Shown piece after piece: positions 1 to 6,988 of a stretch of 32,759 bases of DNA. The translations under genes and the position numbers were made by a program. The first letter of the stretch is position 1, and the number at the start of each line of letters is the position of its first letter. The stretch is from Patescibacteria group bacterium. Lineage in GTDB: Bacteria > Patescibacteriota > Minisyncoccia > Phycocordibacterales > CAIZLB01. The notes below the pieces were generated by a model. It searched no databases, had not been told where the DNA came from, and saw only the letters and a list, made by a program, of their open reading frames with translations. The stretch lies in assembly GCA_030917685.1 (NCBI GenBank), contig JAUPUG010000038.1:1-32759 (forward strand). Direction: 5' to 3'.

Positions 1-1023
1 ATCGCTGCAATGCCGAATGGAAAATTTATCACGCTTGGAGGATACTTGGTGTCGACTAGTTCTTCACAGATATATAGAGGAATAGTTCAGTTCAATTCAG
101 ATGGATCAATTGATGATTCGTTTGTGGCTACACCAGGATTTGTGGTCACTTCGGGTTATCCATATACCGTAACTCTTGATTCTCAAAATAATATATATGT
201 TGTTGGGTTGTTCACTTCATACAATGGTGTTTCTAGAAATAATGTAGTAAAGATTTTCGGTACAACAGAGGTTGAAGTCGTAGCCTCTGTACCTTCAGGT
301 GGTGGAGGTGGAGCATCTGGTGGTGGTTCATCAAGTGGGGGTGGTGGCGGAGGAAGTCCTTTCATTATTTTGACACCAGCTCAGACAGCAACCTCTACTA
401 CAAATATAAATGCACTGTCGAGAGCAGTTTCAAAACTCACTCCTGCACAACTCGCTACCTACGCTGGTTCTATTACGGTAAAAGAGACACAACAATTCTT
501 GAATCGAAATGGATTTAGTATTTCACAAAAAGGAGCTGGATCACTTGGGAATGAGACAAATTTCTTAGGTGGACTCACTCGAGCAGCATTAGTTAAATAT
601 CAAAAATCTCGTTCATTGCCGACTACAGGTATCCTTGATTCTGCAACACGTCTCTCTATTGCTAAAGAGAAAAATCCTGCAGTGCAAACTCCTGCTGTTC
701 AAAACCCTGTCGTCCCACAAAACAATAAACTGACCTGTACAGACCCAAAGTTCGCAGTATTTCCTAAGAATATAATCAGATATGGATATAAGAATAACGC
801 TACAGATGTTAAAGCCTTGGAAATGTTTTTGAATGCATATGAAGGCTTGTCATTGCGGGTTGATGGTATCTATTCCGCAGCAGATAGAAATGCAGTTATA
901 AAATGGCAAGAAAAAAATGCAAAGACCGTACTTACACCTGCGGGACTACGAAAGGGTACAGGTAATATCTTCGCTAATTCGCTACGAACTATGGCGGATT
1001 TGGTGGTGGCTAAGGGGTGCTAA
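1..1023 (+). CDS. Surface protein with delta-60-type repeat and two peptidoglycan-binding domains (5' partial)
   Basis: The frame is open from base 1, so the N-terminus lies outside the window and the ATG at 10 is probably internal. The first ~85 residues read like the last blades of a delta-60/beta-propeller repeat protein (GSIDDSF, YVVGLFTSYNG). A Gly/Ser-rich linker follows (residues ~96-116), then two PG_binding_1-like helical modules. The first is around residues 155-220 (TQQFLNRNGF, GGLTRAALVKYQ), the second around 255-335 (DVKALEMFLN, DRNAVIKWQEKN). The protein is inferred to be exported and held in the cell wall. The architecture matches that of the protein ending at 9145. Ends in TAA. 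Confidence 0.8.
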   Translation: MAAMPNGKFITLGGYLVSTSSSQIYRGIVQFNSDGSIDDSFVATPGFVVTSGYPYTVTLDSQNNIYVVGLFTSYNGVSRNNVVKIFGTTEVEVVASVPSGGGGGASGGGSSSGGGGGGSPFIILTPAQTATSTTNINALSRAVSKLTPAQLATYAGSITVKETQQFLNRNGFSISQKGAGSLGNETNFLGGLTRAALVKYQKSRSLPTTGILDSATRLSIAKEKNPAVQTPAVQNPVVPQNNKLTCTDPKFAVFPKNIIRYGYKNNATDVKALEMFLNAYEGLSLRVDGIYSAADRNAVIKWQEKNAKTVLTPAGLRKGTGNIFANSLRTMADLVVAKGC

Positions 1024-1045
1024 ATAGTTGCGAGTTTTTCAAATA

Positions 1046-1054
1046 TGCTACAAT
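1046..1054 (+). promoter_or_regulatory. Extended -10 promoter for the DUF2231 gene
   Basis: TGCTACAAT is an extended -10 element (TGn plus TACAAT at 1049-1054). It ends 7 nt before the ATG at 1062, so the predicted transcript starts at or next to the start codon. No ribosome binding site is present. Confidence 0.5.
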
Positions 1055-1061
1055 TTAATGT

Positions 1062-1658
1062 ATGAACATACATCCAATATTTGTACATTTTCCAATCGCA
1101 TTACTTACATTATATGCAGTGCTCGAAATAGCTATTCCTCTAAAGATTAAATTCTATAAGCTCTGTAAATGGGATAGACCTGAGTCTTCTCCTCGTCTAG
1201 CAAAACTGTATCAACTACTCATTACTCCAGTTTGGAATTATATAAAAGCATTTTTGGTAATAGTGGGTACAGTGCTCGCACTACCAACTCTACAGACAGG
1301 GGAATGGGCAGAGGAAAAGTATATGAGTTACGCATCTGACTATACAACTTTTGCACAATCAGAAGTAGGACAACTCATTGAACTCCATTCAACATTTGCA
1401 ACTACTACAGTCATCGTCTTTGCAATACTTGCTATAGCATACCTATTACGTCTTTTGCCTTCACTAATTTCATTACCACAAAGTGTGCAAGCTGTCAGTA
1501 CAAAAATACAGAGCATTGTTTTAAACGCATACATTGCTCCATTACTCGCGCTTCTTGGAATCATTGCGGTTACTATTACTGGTGCGCTCGGTGGTGCTAT
1601 AGCTCATGGTGCTGATACTGATCCAGTAGTGCAGATGATATATTCTTTGTTTTTCTAG
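1062..1658 (+). CDS. DUF2231-like four-helix membrane protein
   Basis: The start MNIHPIFVHFPIALL carries the HPxxVHFPIAL signature of the DUF2231 family of predicted membrane proteins. About four hydrophobic segments are visible (residues ~5-27, 58-78, 108-130, 155-180). An extra His (LIELHSTFA) precedes TM3, and GALGGAIAHG lies near the C-terminus; such His residues in membrane helices suggest heme or metal binding, but that is inference. The predicted transcript is leaderless. A strong terminator follows. A cytochrome b5-like gene lies convergently downstream, so a redox role is possible. Confidence 0.75.
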   Translation: MNIHPIFVHFPIALLTLYAVLEIAIPLKIKFYKLCKWDRPESSPRLAKLYQLLITPVWNYIKAFLVIVGTVLALPTLQTGEWAEEKYMSYASDYTTFAQSEVGQLIELHSTFATTTVIVFAILAIAYLLRLLPSLISLPQSVQAVSTKIQSIVLNAYIAPLLALLGIIAVTITGALGGAIAHGADTDPVVQMIYSLFF

Positions 1659-1685
1659 TACTCCTCCCAGATAGATTCCGCCAAT

Positions 1686-1728
1686 AAAAAAAACGCTACT
1701 TTAGATGCAAAAGAGTAGCGTTTTTTTT
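1686..1728. terminator. Bidirectional intrinsic terminator
   Basis: A perfect 15-bp stem pairs 1686-1700 (A-run then CGCTACT) with 1714-1728 (AGTAGCG then T-run) around a 13-nt loop. It has a T-run on both strands. It sits between the convergent genes ending at 1658 (+) and 1780 (-) and can serve both. Confidence 0.9.
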
Positions 1729-1779
1729 ATTGTGTAAAATTTCTTAAATATACAGCGCGAGTGGGAATACTAGAGGATA

Positions 1780-2310
1780 CTACTTCGCCAACTTTCCAAT
1801 CTCATGTCCTGCAAGTTCTTGTTCAGGCTCTGGTCGGCCAGCATGTTTTTTAGTAAATGCACTTGTTCCGTCCTTTCCACAAATCTTGAGAATATTAGCG
1901 GCTCCTCCTGGGTGCTCTGTTATGAAATTTGTTAGATCATATACTGTGCCTCGAACTGCTGTATAACAACTACTTGCGTTTAGATGCTTAGCGATTTCGG
2001 CGAGGGTATATGTTTTTGCTGATGCTTGTGTGTTCGTCTGTACAGTTGGCTGTGTCACACTTTTTTCTGACTGCGCATCACTTTTTTTCTGAGCCTCATC
2101 TCTAGCTGATTGCTCCTGAAGTTTTTGAATAGTTGCAGCGTCATCCTCTTCACCATCAGCACCAAAGTCTCGAGTTTCTTCCTCGATTTCAGTTCCAGAT
2201 ACTTCAGGATTAGAAGGGGAGTATGCTTTTTGCACGCCCAACACCTCATATCCGATGTATGCACCTGCGATAGCTAGTAATACGATTAGTGAAATTAATA
2301 TGTGTTTCAT
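1780..2310 (-). CDS. Membrane-anchored cytochrome b5-like heme-binding protein
   Basis: An N-terminal hydrophobic helix (residues ~4-24) is followed by an acidic, Gln/Ser/Thr-rich spacer (40-98) and a C-terminal cytochrome b5-like domain (99-176). The domain shows YTLAEIAKH, VYDLTNFITEHPGG and a second His in FTKKHAG. His133 of HPGG and His156 fit the two axial heme ligands of the family. Cys115 and Cys144 could form a disulfide outside the membrane. The likely role is extracytoplasmic one-electron transfer; the partner is unknown. The start lies 20 nt after the stop of the gene that precedes it in transcription (2331-2990), so the two may be co-transcribed. Ends in TAG. Confidence 0.85.
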   Translation of the reverse strand: MKHILISLIVLLAIAGAYIGYEVLGVQKAYSPSNPEVSGTEIEEETRDFGADGEEDDAATIQKLQEQSARDEAQKKSDAQSEKSVTQPTVQTNTQASAKTYTLAEIAKHLNASSCYTAVRGTVYDLTNFITEHPGGAANILKICGKDGTSAFTKKHAGRPEPEQELAGHEIGKLAK

Positions 2311-2330
2311 GATGTGTGTCTTATGTATGT

Positions 2331-2990
2331 TTACTGCTTATCTACTAGTATATCAATAAATTGTCGAATATCCTGCTTGTAGGTGTTGAAGAGGTAAATA
2401 AAATCATCAGTGAATGAATCTGTGTTTTTAACAATCTCTTTCTCAATTTCCTCAAATGAATATAACAACACTCCTTTAGCTTCTCGGTCTACTGGTTTGG
2501 TGGCACCTCCATATATACCAAAGAATAGATGCATCTTGTTCGCAATAGTTATTTTTTCATTTTTAATAACTTTTGGAATAGAGACGAGCTTTACGTCGTG
2601 ATATAAAATCACAGCAATAGTATCTAAATAGTTTTCGAGTAGAGTGTAGGTCTTTTTAAATTCATCTTTAGTATTTAATACAATAGATGGAGTCTGAAGT
2701 TCCTGAACACTTTCAATCATAGTTGTGTAGTATGGTTGATCACCAAACTGAATATGTCCACCAATAGTCTTATCGAGTAAATCAGGATTATGATTTTTTG
2801 TAGAAGATCTTTTTTGTACTAAAAATTCACCAGAGCGGTTAAATAGAAAAACGTCTATTACTTCAACTGCTTCAGTTGGTGCACCTGTATCTTTAAAAGC
2901 TTGTATTTGCTCAGAGTAAAATTCAGCTCTGTCTTTTGAATAAGACTTAAAAGGATTGTCGATTTTACATACAGAAACTTGTTCAGACAT
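2331..2990 (-). CDS. Nudix-fold protein resembling isopentenyl-diphosphate isomerase, degenerate Nudix box
   Basis: The core VEVIDVFLFNRSGEFLVQKR, then DLLDKTIGGHIQFGD, is the layout of Nudix proteins close to IPP isomerase and similar hydrolases. The box, normally Gx5Ex7REUxEExGU, reads here GHIQFGD-QPYYTTM-IESVQEL. The Arg, one Glu and the final Gly are not conserved, so metal-dependent hydrolysis may be altered or lost. The C-terminal third is helical and unrecognised. The gene lies upstream of the cytochrome b5-like gene on the same strand. The substrate is unknown. Confidence 0.7.
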   Translation of the reverse strand: MSEQVSVCKIDNPFKSYSKDRAEFYSEQIQAFKDTGAPTEAVEVIDVFLFNRSGEFLVQKRSSTKNHNPDLLDKTIGGHIQFGDQPYYTTMIESVQELQTPSIVLNTKDEFKKTYTLLENYLDTIAVILYHDVKLVSIPKVIKNEKITIANKMHLFFGIYGGATKPVDREAKGVLLYSFEEIEKEIVKNTDSFTDDFIYLFNTYKQDIRQFIDILVDKQ

Positions 2991-3112
2991 ATTGAATCAT
3001 TATGGCGTTATTTACCCGCTTTTGCAAAGGGTGGGTTGGATAGGAGTGTCACTTTGAAAGGGGATAGTTCGCTGTCCAGACTGCGGAGCCATTACCTACA
3101 AATGCTTCCAAA
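2991..3112. other. Intergenic region with UUCG-type hairpin, no gene seen
   Basis: No credible ORF is seen. The most ordered piece is a 6-bp stem GGATAG/CTGTCC at 3062-3077 closed by a TTCG tetraloop. The stretch 3029-3100 is more G-rich than its surroundings and could be part of a structured RNA. I could not assign it to a family. Confidence 0.3.
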
Positions 3113-3141
3113 TTGATTTTCACAAGCAAAAATGGTAATCT
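3113..3141 (+). promoter_or_regulatory. Promoter of the tRNA-Gln gene
   Basis: TTGATT (3113-3118) and TAATCT (3136-3141) are separated by 17 nt. A TG extension precedes the -10 (TGG at 3133-3135). The tRNA begins 11 nt after the -10 ends. Confidence 0.6.
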
Positions 3142-3151
3142 AACCGAACAT

Positions 3152-3222
3152 TGGGAGATCGTCTAATGGTAGGACGAACGGTTCTGGTCCGTTTAATCGG
3201 GGTTCGAGTCCCTGTCTCCCAG
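3152..3222 (+). tRNA. tRNA-Gln (anticodon CTG)
   Basis: A full cloverleaf can be folded by hand. The acceptor TGGGAGA pairs with TCTCCCA, with discriminator G73. The D-stem is GTCT/GGAC, the anticodon stem AACGG/CCGTT, with a 7-nt loop TTCTGGT giving anticodon CTG. The T-stem is CGGGG/CCCTG with loop TTCGAGT. The U1-A72 pair plus G73 is typical of bacterial tRNA-Gln. CCA is not encoded. An 86-nt repeated element starts at the 3' end. Confidence 0.93.
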
Positions 3223-3305
3223 CAGCCATGTGAGATAGACTGAGACGCCTAAATCAGTCATATTTCTCAACACATTTTAAACACGAGTCATGGGCTCGAA
3301 CTTTT
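3220..3305 (+). repeat. tRNA-adjacent 86-nt element, copy A
   Basis: It aligns without gaps to 6009-6094. The first 16 nt differ at one base (CAGCAGCCATGTGAGA here), the last 20 nt (3286-3305) are identical, and ACGCCTAAA is shared in the middle. It overlaps the last bases of the tRNA. A small hairpin CGAG/CTCG closes the 3' part. It could be an attachment-site arm, a tRNA-linked RNA, or a co-duplicated tRNA trailer. Confidence 0.65.
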
Positions 3306-3329
3306 GTGATTTTTACAAAATCCAGAGTA

Positions 3330-3352
3330 GCCTTATTTTAAGGCGTTTTGTT
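3330..3352 (+). terminator. Candidate terminator of the tRNA transcript
   Basis: A 6-bp stem GCCTTA/TAAGGC with a TTT loop (3330-3344) is followed by GTTTTGTT. It is modest, but suitably placed after the tRNA and its trailer. Confidence 0.4.
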
Positions 3353-3420
3353 GGTTCGAATCCTAGAAGGTTTTTTTATTGTAATGTGTGATTAGAAGGT
3401 TAAGGTCTGCTGAAAGTAAT

Positions 3421-3474
3421 TTGACGCCGGATTCATATTTATGTAAGATACTTACATAAATCATAAATATGAAT
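3421..3474 (+). promoter_or_regulatory. marR promoter with nested palindromic operators
   Basis: The promoter is TTGACG (3421-3426), 17 nt, then TAAGAT (3444-3449). Over the -10 lies a perfect palindrome with 11-bp arms ATTTATGTAAG/CTTACATAAAT at 3437-3461 and a 3-nt centre. A second, outer inverted repeat pairs ATTCATATTTATG (3431-3443) with CATAAATATGAAT (3462-3474), which runs over the start codon. Binding here would block the polymerase, so MarR autorepression is the natural reading. Confidence 0.75.
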
Positions 3475-3897
3475 CGTTCCAAAAATGTCGAAGAAATAGT
3501 TGAGGGATTTAAGTTAATGAGACAACACTTGCGTGGATCGTCTTGCTCCGTATCTGAACTACCTCTGACACACTCACAATGGCTTGCGCTCATGGTGATT
3601 GGTCGTGGCCATTTGGTGACTATAGGAGACGTAAAGAAAACACTTGGAATATCAAGCAGTGCGGCAACACAGCTAGCTAATACTCTGGAGGAGAAAGGTC
3701 ATGTCATACGCACACCACTCTCCACTGATGCCCGTGCTTCAGTACTCGTGCTTTCATCTGACTCTAAGAAGAAGTTCGAGCACATGCGAACAAAAAAACT
3801 AAAGGAGTTTACAAAGTTATTTGATGTGTTCACGGACAATGAATTTTCTACATATGTACAATTGCAAGCTAAGCTAACAAAATCTATTTCCAAATAA
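3469..3897 (+). CDS. MarR-family transcriptional regulator
   Basis: At 142 aa it has the normal family length. A winged helix-turn-helix occupies ~30-100: LTHSQWLALMVIG, TIGDVKKTLGISSSAATQLANTLEEKG (recognition helix), and wing LSTDARASVLVLS with the family's D-x-R. Flanking helices would form the dimer interface. It lies 3 nt upstream of a MATE pump gene and is preceded by a palindromic operator. It therefore most likely represses both genes until a small ligand, such as a phenolic or toxic compound, releases it. No ligand can be read from the sequence. No Shine-Dalgarno sequence is seen; the start is fixed by the operator and promoter position. Confidence 0.9.
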   Translation: MNRSKNVEEIVEGFKLMRQHLRGSSCSVSELPLTHSQWLALMVIGRGHLVTIGDVKKTLGISSSAATQLANTLEEKGHVIRTPLSTDARASVLVLSSDSKKKFEHMRTKKLKEFTKLFDVFTDNEFSTYVQLQAKLTKSISK

Positions 3898-3900
3898 CTT

Positions 3901-5322
3901 ATGAACGAACGATCTAAAAAATTTCTAGAGGGACCTATCTTGACTTCATTGCTCACACTGGCTATTCCGATAGTTCTGGCAAATATCTTGCAGAGTCTCT
4001 ATCAGCTAACTGATGCTTTCTGGGTAGGACGATTGGGCGGTTCCGCGGTTGCTGCTGTTTCGGTGAGTTTTCCTGTCATTTTCTTGATGATAGCAGTTGG
4101 CGCAGGACTTGCAGTGGCTGGCTCAACACTTATCGCACAGTATGTGGGAGCAAGGAATGAAAAGATGGTCAGTCATGTAGCTTCACAAACCCTACTTATG
4201 GTTATCATTACCTCTGTAGTATTGGGAGCTATCGGATACGTTCTTGCACCGACAATTCTCCATGCGATAGGTGTTGCGCCAGATGTATTTGATCATGCAC
4301 TAGGATATATGCGGGTGTCATTTGTTGGTTTGGTATTTATGTTCAGCTTTGTAATGTTTCAGTCGATTATGCGCGGTATTGGACAAGTGACTCTGCCGAT
4401 GTTTATTGTTCTCGGCACTGTCCTACTAAATCTGGTACTAGATCCACTTTTTATATTTGGTTGGGGACCATTTTCAGGGCATGGTGTAATGGGAGCAGCG
4501 ATGGCTACATTGGTCACACAAGGTCTTTCAGCTTTGATTGGATTCGCAGTTTTATTTAAAGGAAAGCTTGGTATTCAGATACGGCTTCCCGATTTCAAAC
4601 CAGATTTTGCATTTATCAAAAGAGCATTCTTCTTGGGATTTCCTGCATCCATTGAACAATCGGCTCGCGCTCTTGGACTGGTCGTTATGACCGCTCTGAT
4701 TACTAGTTTTGGAACTTTGGCGATTGCTTCATATGGAGTAGGATCAAATATTCTGCAATTTATTATCATTCCGGCCATGGGAGTTTCTATGGCCGTCTCA
4801 ACATTAGTCGGTCAAAACATTGGCGCAGGAAATATAGAGCGAGCTTCTAGTATTGCAAAACTAGGAGCAATTATCTCATTTGTTGGTCTGACTCTTATTG
4901 GAGTTATAACTTTTATTTTTGCACCACATCTTATTGCTTTCTTTGTGCCTGGAGATGATGCGGTAATAGCGCTTGGTACAACGTTTGTACGTACTATGTC
5001 ACTTACATTCGGTTTTATGGGAGCACAATTGGCACTTACGGGGGTATTTCGTGCCTCAGGAAATATGATTGCCACTATGGTGATTGCACTAGTGTCGCAA
5101 TGGGGGTTGCAACTACCATTGGCTTTCATCTTGTCTCGGTACACGTCACTTGGTGTGAACGGATTATGGTGGGCATTTCCAATATCGAACGTCATCATTG
5201 CTGGTATTGCAATTGCTTGGTATGCAAAGGGTGACTGGAAAAAGAAACGACTCACCGATGATGAGCAGCTTGTAGAGGCGGTAAGTGAAGAGATTCTTGT
5301 TGAGGAGGGTATTAGAAAATAG
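3901..5322 (+). CDS. MATE-family multidrug efflux transporter
   Basis: The 473 residues contain about twelve hydrophobic segments. Typical MATE openings are visible: LTSLLTLAIPIVLANILQSL, then LTDAFWVGRLGGSAVAAVS. Internal pseudo-repeat features follow in the second half (FLGFPASIEQ, GVSMAVSTLVGQNIGAG). MATE proteins export cationic drugs and metabolites in exchange for Na+ or H+. The last ~30 residues are charged and cytoplasmic. The gene starts 3 nt after marR stops, so the two are an operon and the pump is the likely regulated target. Confidence 0.93.
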   Translation: MNERSKKFLEGPILTSLLTLAIPIVLANILQSLYQLTDAFWVGRLGGSAVAAVSVSFPVIFLMIAVGAGLAVAGSTLIAQYVGARNEKMVSHVASQTLLMVIITSVVLGAIGYVLAPTILHAIGVAPDVFDHALGYMRVSFVGLVFMFSFVMFQSIMRGIGQVTLPMFIVLGTVLLNLVLDPLFIFGWGPFSGHGVMGAAMATLVTQGLSALIGFAVLFKGKLGIQIRLPDFKPDFAFIKRAFFLGFPASIEQSARALGLVVMTALITSFGTLAIASYGVGSNILQFIIIPAMGVSMAVSTLVGQNIGAGNIERASSIAKLGAIISFVGLTLIGVITFIFAPHLIAFFVPGDDAVIALGTTFVRTMSLTFGFMGAQLALTGVFRASGNMIATMVIALVSQWGLQLPLAFILSRYTSLGVNGLWWAFPISNVIIAGIAIAWYAKGDWKKKRLTDDEQLVEAVSEEILVEEGIRK

Positions 5323-5376
5323 GTTAAGAAGTAATGATCAAAAGCAATTTAAAAATTATTAAATAATAAAAATAAC

Positions 5377-5967
5377 ATGGAACAAAACAAAATAAACATT
5401 AAAGTAATTGCAGGCAGTACCCGTGAAGGACGTTTTTCAGATAAAGCAGCTATATGGATTGCAGAAGAGGTTAAAAAACAAGACGGTGTTACCGTAGAGA
5501 TACTTGACCTACGTGATTATGAGATGCCATTTTTCAATGAGGCCGTCAGTCCTTCATTCAAAAGGGAACCGTACGAGAATGAAGCTGTTGCTCGCTTTAC
5601 AAAAAAAATTGAGGAAGGAGATGCGTTCATTATGGTAACTCCAGAATACAACCACAGCACTTCCGGTGTCTTGAAAAACGCTATTGATTGGGTCAGCCCA
5701 GAATGGAATAACAAACCTATTGCATTTGTGAGTTATGGATCTGTTGGTGGAGCGCGTGCTGTAGAGCAACTTCGTCTTATTGTCGTTGAACTCCAAATGG
5801 CACCTATCCGGGAAGCAATTCACATGAATGGAGAGCAGTATTTTCCAGTTGTTATGGGTAAAAGTAGTGCAGATGATTTATTTGCCAACTATGTTGAGAA
5901 AGCAGATGCGATGATTAAGCAGTTATTGTGGTGGACAAGCACATTAAAAGATGCGCGAAGTAAGTAG
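5377..5967 (+). CDS. NAD(P)H-dependent FMN reductase (flavodoxin-like fold)
   Basis: At 196 aa it matches the NADPH-dependent FMN reductase/azoreductase-like family. The FMN phosphate loop is GSTREGRFSD near residue 13. The FMN-contacting TPEYNHSTSGVLKNAIDW follows around residue 88, and VSYGSVGGARAVEQLR around 112. Such enzymes reduce flavin, quinones, azo dyes or chromate with NAD(P)H. It lies 54 nt after the MATE gene in the same direction and may belong to the same MarR-controlled detoxification unit. The start ATG follows an A-rich stretch with no Shine-Dalgarno sequence. Ends in TAG. Confidence 0.9.
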   Translation: MEQNKINIKVIAGSTREGRFSDKAAIWIAEEVKKQDGVTVEILDLRDYEMPFFNEAVSPSFKREPYENEAVARFTKKIEEGDAFIMVTPEYNHSTSGVLKNAIDWVSPEWNNKPIAFVSYGSVGGARAVEQLRLIVVELQMAPIREAIHMNGEQYFPVVMGKSSADDLFANYVEKADAMIKQLLWWTSTLKDARSK

Positions 5968-5986
5968 ACCAGTCAAGGGCGACCGA

Positions 5987-6011
5987 GACGGTTCGAATCC
6001 CGTTGCGGCAG
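5987..6011 (+). pseudogene. 3' fragment of a tRNA gene (possibly tRNA-Gln-like)
   Basis: GGTTCGAATCCC at 5990-6001 is a T-loop with the 3' T-stem. TGCGGCA plus G is a plausible acceptor 3' strand and discriminator. The 5' T-stem strand is one base short (ACGG instead of ACGGG), and only ~20 nt separate this from the preceding stop codon, so no whole tRNA fits. From T-loop to CAGCAG it aligns gap-free with the 3' end of the tRNA-Gln at 3222. It is a relic or an attachment-site copy. Confidence 0.55.
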
Positions 6012-6094
6012 CAGTCATGTGAGACCTACCTAAACGCCTAAAACGGCTGTTTAGGAAGAATAGTTTTGAGAGCCAGTCATGGGCTCGAACTTTT
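6009..6094 (+). repeat. tRNA-adjacent 86-nt element, copy B
   Basis: This is the gap-free partner of 3220-3305, again directly at a tRNA 3' end. A 7-bp hairpin CCTAAAC/GTTTAGG is visible in the middle, and GAGCC/GGCTC closes around the shared AGTCATG. The middle sequence differs from copy A but keeps the length. It bounds the MarR-MATE-reductase cassette on the right. Confidence 0.65.
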
Positions 6095-6158
6095 CAAAAA
6101 GGTACATCACAAGATACTATTCCGTTAATTGCATACCTGCTGAGTGCAGTATCCAGAA

Positions 6159-6188
6159 CATAAAAGCACCCGATTGGGTGCTTTTATG
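6159..6188. terminator. Intrinsic terminator, perfect hairpin
   Basis: A 13-bp perfect inverted repeat CATAAAAGCACCC/GGGTGCTTTTATG surrounds a 4-nt GATT loop. The T-run in the 3' arm makes it a terminator in either direction. It closes the unit upstream of the gene at 6219. Confidence 0.85.
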
Positions 6189-6203
6189 TTTATGCTTCAA
6201 AAA

Positions 6204-6212
6204 TGATAAAAT
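6204..6212 (+). promoter_or_regulatory. Extended -10 promoter, predicted leaderless start
   Basis: TGATAAAAT (TG at 6204-6205, TAAAAT at 6207-6212) ends 6 nt before the ATG at 6219, so transcription would begin on the start codon. Confidence 0.5.
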
Positions 6213-6218
6213 TGTGCT

Positions 6219-6986
6219 ATGGAATTGTCTACACAAAATAAGATCTCCCTACTCAAGACCGCTCTTGAAAAAGTAGACGATTTTTCTACTGAGTTTGGTT
6301 CTCAAATACAGAACATCTCTAATCAACACAAGACTAGTGGTGGTCACCTTGAGTATGCGTATGTTCAGCATTTCCATAAAGAAATTATAGGTCTGTCTAA
6401 GCTGTTTCAATATCTTCTAAAAGATGATTTTAATCAGAAGTATGTTTTCTTTGCTGTAAGAGGTTCGTTTGAAGTTATTTTCTACTTAGAATATGTGTTG
6501 AGATTGGCAAAAGAGGACAGTAAAAAAGTGCTTGAGTTACTCTCTCGGGATATGGCACAAATAGGAGCTGCACTTGATGTCGCAATTCCTCCAACAGAAG
6601 AACATGATATGCATAAGACATTGAAAGCTGTTGGTGTTGTAAATAAAATTCTCAAGACGGATTTTGATCTGACTAAAATAAAATCAAACACAAGAGTGTT
6701 TCCTTCGATAAAGGATCTGTGCGATAAAAGCTCGCTCAATCTTAAAGATTTAAAAGGGTCAGCTATGTACAGCATTTATGCTCTTTATAGTGAATCAAAT
6801 CATCTTCGTTTGGGCAATCAGCATGCCATCACTGACGATGTAGATTTGTTGACCTGTTGGGCTTTGGAATATTTCTTAGAAATCTATATTAAATTTTACC
6901 AACAGCTCATAGATACAAAAATCTTTCCTGAGAAATACGCCAATGGTTTGGCATCAATCAAGCAATCAGTGGGTATGAATTGGTAG
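6219..6986 (+). CDS. Hypothetical all-helical protein (possibly DUF5677-like)
   Basis: I do not firmly recognise this 255-aa protein. It is predicted soluble and almost wholly helical. The pattern FFAVRGSFEVIFYLEYVLRL at 72-91, then YSIYALYSESNHLRLGNQHA around 190-210, and a C-terminal helix LEYFLEIYIKFYQQL, recalls DUF5677-type proteins with a conserved central His. That is a weak resemblance only. It has its own terminator-insulated promoter and lies next to a recombinase remnant, a usual place for cargo genes. Ends in TAG. Confidence 0.6.
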   Translation: MELSTQNKISLLKTALEKVDDFSTEFGSQIQNISNQHKTSGGHLEYAYVQHFHKEIIGLSKLFQYLLKDDFNQKYVFFAVRGSFEVIFYLEYVLRLAKEDSKKVLELLSRDMAQIGAALDVAIPPTEEHDMHKTLKAVGVVNKILKTDFDLTKIKSNTRVFPSIKDLCDKSSLNLKDLKGSAMYSIYALYSESNHLRLGNQHAITDDVDLLTCWALEYFLEIYIKFYQQLIDTKIFPEKYANGLASIKQSVGMNW

Positions 6987-6988
6987 GA

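Noticed and set aside
202-211. Possible signal peptidase or sortase motifs in the first surface protein
   Set aside because: No LPxTG-type motif or C-terminal membrane anchor is present; wall binding is better explained by the PG-binding modules.
3352-3371. GGTTCGAATCC before AGAAGG, looking like a third tRNA T-arm
   Set aside because: The flanking bases do not pair into a T-stem, and no acceptor partner is found upstream.
3363-3593. 76-codon minus-strand ORF across the marR start
   Set aside because: It is antisense to marR and covers its operator; there is no family resemblance.
6079-6276. 65-codon ORF on the plus strand
   Set aside because: It runs through copy B of the repeat, the terminator and the promoter of the next gene; it has no protein-like pattern.
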